Below are positions 60,701 to 64,000 of a DNA stretch of 64,000 bases, piece by piece (position 1 is the stretch's first letter; each line of letters starts with the position of its first letter). The translations under genes and the position numbers were made by a program. The DNA comes from Rubrivivax rivuli (GTDB lineage Bacteria > Pseudomonadota > Gammaproteobacteria > Burkholderiales > Burkholderiaceae_C), in contig NZ_SACR01000003.1 of assembly GCF_004016505.1 (NCBI RefSeq), forward strand, positions 62,001-126,000, given 5' to 3'. Below the pieces are notes generated by a model. It had not been told where the DNA came from. It made no database searches and was given only the letters and a program-made list of their open reading frames with translations.

Positions 60701-62310
60701 GGCATGGAGGGCTCGGCGTGGTGACCGACGATCGCCGCAGCGCGCGCGGCCTCTTCGTCGGTCCAGCGGATGGGAACACCAGCGGCCACCAGCGCCGTCT
60801 GAAGGCTGCGCAGCTCTGCGGCGCTGGCGTGCAGTTGCGCCAGCGCGAACTGGCGCGTGTCGGCCTCGTGGGCCAGCAGTGCGGCCACCTCGCCGGCCAG
60901 CCATTCGGCCGGGTGTACGCGCGTGCAGGCGCTGACCAGGTGCGTGACCGACAGGTTCTTGCACGCCGGCAGCAGGTTGTCGCAGTCGGCGGCGATGAAG
61001 CTGCCCAAGGGCAGCGTGAAGGGCCGCACCCGTGCGTTGGCGCCTCGGCCCGAGACGCACGTGGGGTGGATGTCCATGGGGTACCAGACCGTGCCGACAC
61101 TGTCGCTGCGGTTCAGCGGCAGCGAGTCGGCGCCTGCCGCAATGATGTCGCACTGGGTGAGCGTGCTCAGGCCGACGATCCGGCGCGATTCGCGCACATA
61201 GACCTGCTGGGCGAGTCCGTCGGGGGTGCCGAGCATGTCGCTGGCCGGCACCAACTCGGGATGGCCACGCCCACCATCGGCGCGCGGGGCCTCGGTGCGC
61301 AGCCAGTGAAGCAGGCACAGCGACAGACGCCGCGCCGCCGCCGCGACCTCGTGCTCGGGCAGCGGACCGTCCAGCAGCGGGTGCTGGGCAAAGTCGTTCT
61401 GGGCCCAGTTGACCAGGCTCACCTCGTGGCGCGGCACGCGCCACTGGCTGCGCGCCACGATGCGGCGGTAGCGCCACCAGTCCAGCGTTTGGCCTGTGCC
61501 GAACAGCGGCAGCGAGGCCACCTGGCCGGGGCCCGCTCCGGGCATCTGCAGGCTGAAAAGGGCGTGGCCATAGCCTGGCAAGTGCGCCTGGCGCCAATGC
61601 GCATAGTCTTCGGGTGGCCGGGCAGGTTGTTGCACCGCCGTGGCCCTTGGCATCAGCCGCAGGGCCATCACGGCCGTGACGGGTTGCTGGTCCAGCGGGT
61701 TGGCCAGGGGCGGGGCATCCGCCTCGCCGAAGCTGTCGGCCGCCTCCTTGCCCAGTCGGTAGCGCAGGCCGGCATGGCGCAGCAGTTCGCCGGTGTCGGT
61801 GGCGTCGAAAAACCAGCGCCCATGCACTTCTTCGTCCTGACCATGGCGGTTGCGCAGCGTCAGGCTGAGGATGCGACGACCTTCGCGGCGTGCCTGTACA
61901 GGCACCACCCCGCGGGCGATGCGCAGGCGCCCTGCCTGCACGTGCGGTGCCAGCCAGGCCTCCAGCAACTCAGCGGCCACGCGGGGCTCCACGCACAACC
62001 GGCTGACCCAGCCGTCGCCGGGGTTGCAGCCCTCGGTGAGTTCGGCGCGGTCGATGAAGGCGGGGTCGGCGCGGTAGTGGTCGCGCAGGGCTTCGCGGAA
62101 GCGGCGGTAGCTGGCGGTGGCGCCGCCCAGTTCGATGAGGGCATGCTCGTCGGGCGGCACGGCTTGCGCCGTGAGCTGGCCGCCCAGCCAATCGTGCTCG
62201 GCCGCCAGCAACACGCGGCGGCCGCTCTCGCACAGGCGCCACGCCGCCGCCACGCCGCCCAGGCTGGCACCGCAAACGACGAACAGGGGCTGCGAGGCGA
62301 TCGAGCTCAT
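60697..62310 (-). CDS. FAD-dependent oxidoreductase (FAD-DUF-type)
   Basis: A 537-residue protein with a Rossmann N-terminus (LFVVCGASLGGVAAAWRLCE, with GxSxGG in place of GxGxxG), then an AEHDWLGGQLTAQAV FAD contact. The body has RWFFDATDTGELLRHAGLRY and a C-terminal section ACKNLSVTHLVSACTRVHPA. The layout matches FAD-dependent oxidoreductases of the FAD-DUF group found with sugar ABC transporters. The reaction is unknown; it may dehydrogenate a sugar. It is coupled to both neighbours by 4-bp overlaps. Confidence 0.85.
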   Translation of the reverse strand: MSSIASQPLFVVCGASLGGVAAAWRLCESGRRVLLAAEHDWLGGQLTAQAVPPDEHALIELGGATASYRRFREALRDHYRADPAFIDRAELTEGCNPGDGWVSRLCVEPRVAAELLEAWLAPHVQAGRLRIARGVVPVQARREGRRILSLTLRNRHGQDEEVHGRWFFDATDTGELLRHAGLRYRLGKEAADSFGEADAPPLANPLDQQPVTAVMALRLMPRATAVQQPARPPEDYAHWRQAHLPGYGHALFSLQMPGAGPGQVASLPLFGTGQTLDWWRYRRIVARSQWRVPRHEVSLVNWAQNDFAQHPLLDGPLPEHEVAAAARRLSLCLLHWLRTEAPRADGGRGHPELVPASDMLGTPDGLAQQVYVRESRRIVGLSTLTQCDIIAAGADSLPLNRSDSVGTVWYPMDIHPTCVSGRGANARVRPFTLPLGSFIAADCDNLLPACKNLSVTHLVSACTRVHPAEWLAGEVAALLAHEADTRQFALAQLHASAAELRSLQTALVAAGVPIRWTDEEAARAAAIVGHHAEPSMP

Positions 62311-63854
62311 GCGGACGAAGGCTCCCCTTCTGGCGACACCGTCGGCGCCATGCGCAAGCCGATCTCGAAGCTGCGGTCCCAGGGCAGGCTGACCTCGCAC
62401 ACCCGCCAGCCCAGGCCATGCTGCTGCAACCATGCGTTCGCTGGCCCGGTGAACAGCGCTGCCACCAGGGCGCGCAGGCTTTGCGGGGTATGGCCGCCGT
62501 CACGCACCACGGCTTCGTGTCCGATGCGCAGCACCTGGCGCCACACCGCCTGGTACAGCAGGTCTTCTGCCAGGCGCAAGGCCAGGTTTCGCTGGTGGGC
62601 CGGCGTTGCCAGCGCCCCTTGCGCCAACACCGCTTGTGCGAGGGCGCTGCCCAAGGTGTTGCTGGCCGTGTTCCAGCCGGCATAGGCGGCCAGAGACGGC
62701 AGCGGCAGCGTCGCTGCCAGGGCCTCCAAAAGGAGCGGGTCGCCACCGTTGGCGTAGGCCAGATCGGCCACTGCCAGCGCACCGCCGCCGCGCTGCCACG
62801 CGGCCAGTTCTTCGAGCCAAGGCTCCCCGGGCCCCCGGCTCGCGAGCGGCAGCGGGATCTGCATCGCCCAGTCACCCTGCACAGCGCCTTGCGTGTGCAC
62901 GGCCAGCAGCAGGTCGGCTTCGCGGCGGTCTTCGACCAGCCGCCCGCCCACGGCGGCCACCTGCGCGGCCACCGACTGCAGCACCGGCCGGTCTTCATAA
63001 CGCGCCTGCATTTGCGCCAGGCCCGCGGGGTCTGAGGCCGTGATCGCCACGCGCAAGGCCGGGCGCTGCTCCAGACGCGCCACCAGGTGGGCGCACAGCG
63101 TGTGCAGCACCTCGTCGGCCCCGGGGTAGATCAGCACACGGTCAGACAGCCCGCGGGCCGCCACGCGCTGCTGCAACGCGCGCCGTTCGGCGATGTTGAA
63201 ACCATGGGCTGCCGTGTCGTCCTGCGGCAGCACCAGACGGTCGATGACGCCTTGGTCCACCAGTTCCAGCGCCTGCAGCGTGAGCGCGTGGTTGCGCGCG
63301 CGCGTGGCCCGGTAATCGGCCCGCACCGCTTCGGGGATGGCCGCCTCGGCCTCGGCGGCCGCCCGCAAGGCCTCGGGGTCACCGGTGCAGGCGTGGCGGT
63401 CGAGTTCGTGCGACCACAGCCAAAGCTGGCGGCCGTGTGCGGCCCAGTACGGCTTCTCTTCCTCGGCCACGTCGTTGTTGGAGATGCGCATCGTGGCCGC
63501 GAAGGCGAACAGCGGCGTGCCGGGGTGGCGGCGCTTGAGCTCCACCAGCGTCTCCAGCCGAGCCGCCAAGGCAGCCGGGCTGTCGTCGATGAAGCGCGAG
63601 GGCACCAGGCCGCCGTAAAGCAGCATGTCCAGCGAGAGCACGAGGCCTGCGGCGGCCGGGGCCTCATCCAGCAGCCACAGGCGCAAGGCGTCGCGGTCAG
63701 CAGGGCGTCGCAGGTGGCCCAGTGCCGCCACCTCGGGCAGGCGCAGTTGCCAGCCAGCCACCTGCACCAGCGCCTGCACTTGCTCGCGCACGACAGGGCG
63801 GCCGTCCACCGGCAGGCCCAGCAGGGTGCGCGGAGCGACAGGACTCGCAGTCAC
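62307..63854 (-). CDS. DUF4127 family protein
   Basis: A 515-residue protein starting at GTG 63854, overlapping the upstream stop as GTGA. TLLGLPVDGRPVVREQVQAL at the start, VLSLDMLLYGGLVPSR, ATMRISNNDVAEEEKPYW and LVLPQDDTAAHGFNIAERRA are classic DUF4127 motifs. YAGWNTASNTLGSALAQAVL lies later. Acidic and His residues suggest a metal-dependent or sugar-active enzyme, but none has been characterised to my knowledge. The next gene downstream is the FAD oxidoreductase, suggesting a shared catabolic pathway. Confidence 0.88.
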   Translation of the reverse strand: MTASPVAPRTLLGLPVDGRPVVREQVQALVQVAGWQLRLPEVAALGHLRRPADRDALRLWLLDEAPAAAGLVLSLDMLLYGGLVPSRFIDDSPAALAARLETLVELKRRHPGTPLFAFAATMRISNNDVAEEEKPYWAAHGRQLWLWSHELDRHACTGDPEALRAAAEAEAAIPEAVRADYRATRARNHALTLQALELVDQGVIDRLVLPQDDTAAHGFNIAERRALQQRVAARGLSDRVLIYPGADEVLHTLCAHLVARLEQRPALRVAITASDPAGLAQMQARYEDRPVLQSVAAQVAAVGGRLVEDRREADLLLAVHTQGAVQGDWAMQIPLPLASRGPGEPWLEELAAWQRGGGALAVADLAYANGGDPLLLEALAATLPLPSLAAYAGWNTASNTLGSALAQAVLAQGALATPAHQRNLALRLAEDLLYQAVWRQVLRIGHEAVVRDGGHTPQSLRALVAALFTGPANAWLQQHGLGWRVCEVSLPWDRSFEIGLRMAPTVSPEGEPSSA

Positions 63855-64000
63855 AGGGGCCCCGCGCTGCGTTGGCGCAGGCTCAGCAGGCCGTGCGGAG
63901 CCACGGCCCAGGTGGAGGTGGCGGCGTCAGGGCAGGGCATGCCGTCGGCCCGCACAGCCTGCCAGTCCGCCACGGTGAGCGCCAGGGCTTGCGCCGTATC
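63851..64000 (-). CDS. 3' end of an upstream operon gene, cut by the window
   Basis: Fifty codons ending at TGA 63851. It reads DTAQALALTVADWQAVRADG then MPCPDAATSTWAVAPHGLLS then LRQRSAGPL before the stop. Its stop overlaps the DUF4127 start. It is too short to name; the position suggests another sugar-catabolism or transport component. Confidence 0.6.
   Translation of the reverse strand, partial: DTAQALALTVADWQAVRADGMPCPDAATSTWAVAPHGLLSLRQRSAGPL

Overview
The window looks like high-GC betaproteobacterial chromosome, most likely Burkholderiales (Comamonadaceae or Rubrivivax/Leptothrix-like). That rests on the base composition, a Czc-type metal-efflux locus, a CadR/MerR regulator and the gene families present. 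It is inference: no rRNA or tRNA gene is visible to anchor it.

Region 1 (1-9.4 kb) is ordinary chromosome with a sulfur-transfer flavour. It holds a zinc-ribbon protein, a TerB-like protein, a lone tyrosine recombinase, a cysteine desulfurase, a DUF1499 membrane protein, a DedA-rhodanese fusion, a fatty-acid hydroxylase, an ArsR-rhodanese regulator, a DsrE-like protein, a GH84-like glycosidase, a periplasmic rhodanese and a TonB-like protein. Many of these genes overlap by 4 bp.

Region 2 (9.5-22 kb) is a heavy-metal efflux island. A minus-strand run encodes CzcI, a TolC-type outer-membrane protein, a small periplasmic protein, an adaptor, an RND pump, another small periplasmic protein, a lipoprotein and a DMT exporter with a histidine-rich tail. 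Beside it lie a transglutaminase-like protein, a CDF exporter, a UPF0060 protein and CadR. A classic MerR-family promoter/operator with a 19-bp spacer faces the CDF gene.

Region 3 (22.3-33.4 kb, resuming at 56.2-59.4 kb) resembles part of an SPI-7/PAPI-1/clc-type integrative conjugative element. It carries a C5 DNA methyltransferase, a short NPPY methyltransferase, a LuxR solo, a ParB-like protein, DUF3275, an STY4534-type DUF3577 protein, several unnamed small proteins, and a membrane-anchored Mrr-like nuclease beside a SNF2 helicase. No relaxase or type IV secretion genes are in the window. Almost every gap in the minus-strand module carries a strong GC hairpin, and one 180-bp leader is duplicated.

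Region 4 (34-56 kb) is cargo between the two parts of the element and looks like a defense or conflict island. It contains: (a) a secreted MACPF-like protein with a small secreted partner; (b) a coupled trio of cytosolic subtilisin, serine hydrolase and dienelactone-hydrolase-like protein; (c) a 1178-residue SIR2-STAND-TPR protein of the Avs5 type; (d) a tightly packed operon of D12 adenine methyltransferase, calcineurin-like phosphoesterase, AAA ATPase and membrane-anchored protein; (e) an SRAP protein and duplicated small cysteine-rich genes; and (f) an intact IS5-family element with a 4-bp target duplication. Systems (b) and (d) are the best candidates for something undescribed.

Region 5 (59.6-64 kb) returns to ordinary chromosome: a fully overlapping sugar-uptake type operon of a partial gene, a DUF4127 protein, an FAD-dependent oxidoreductase and a MalK/UgpC-type ABC ATPase, closed by a perfect hairpin terminator.
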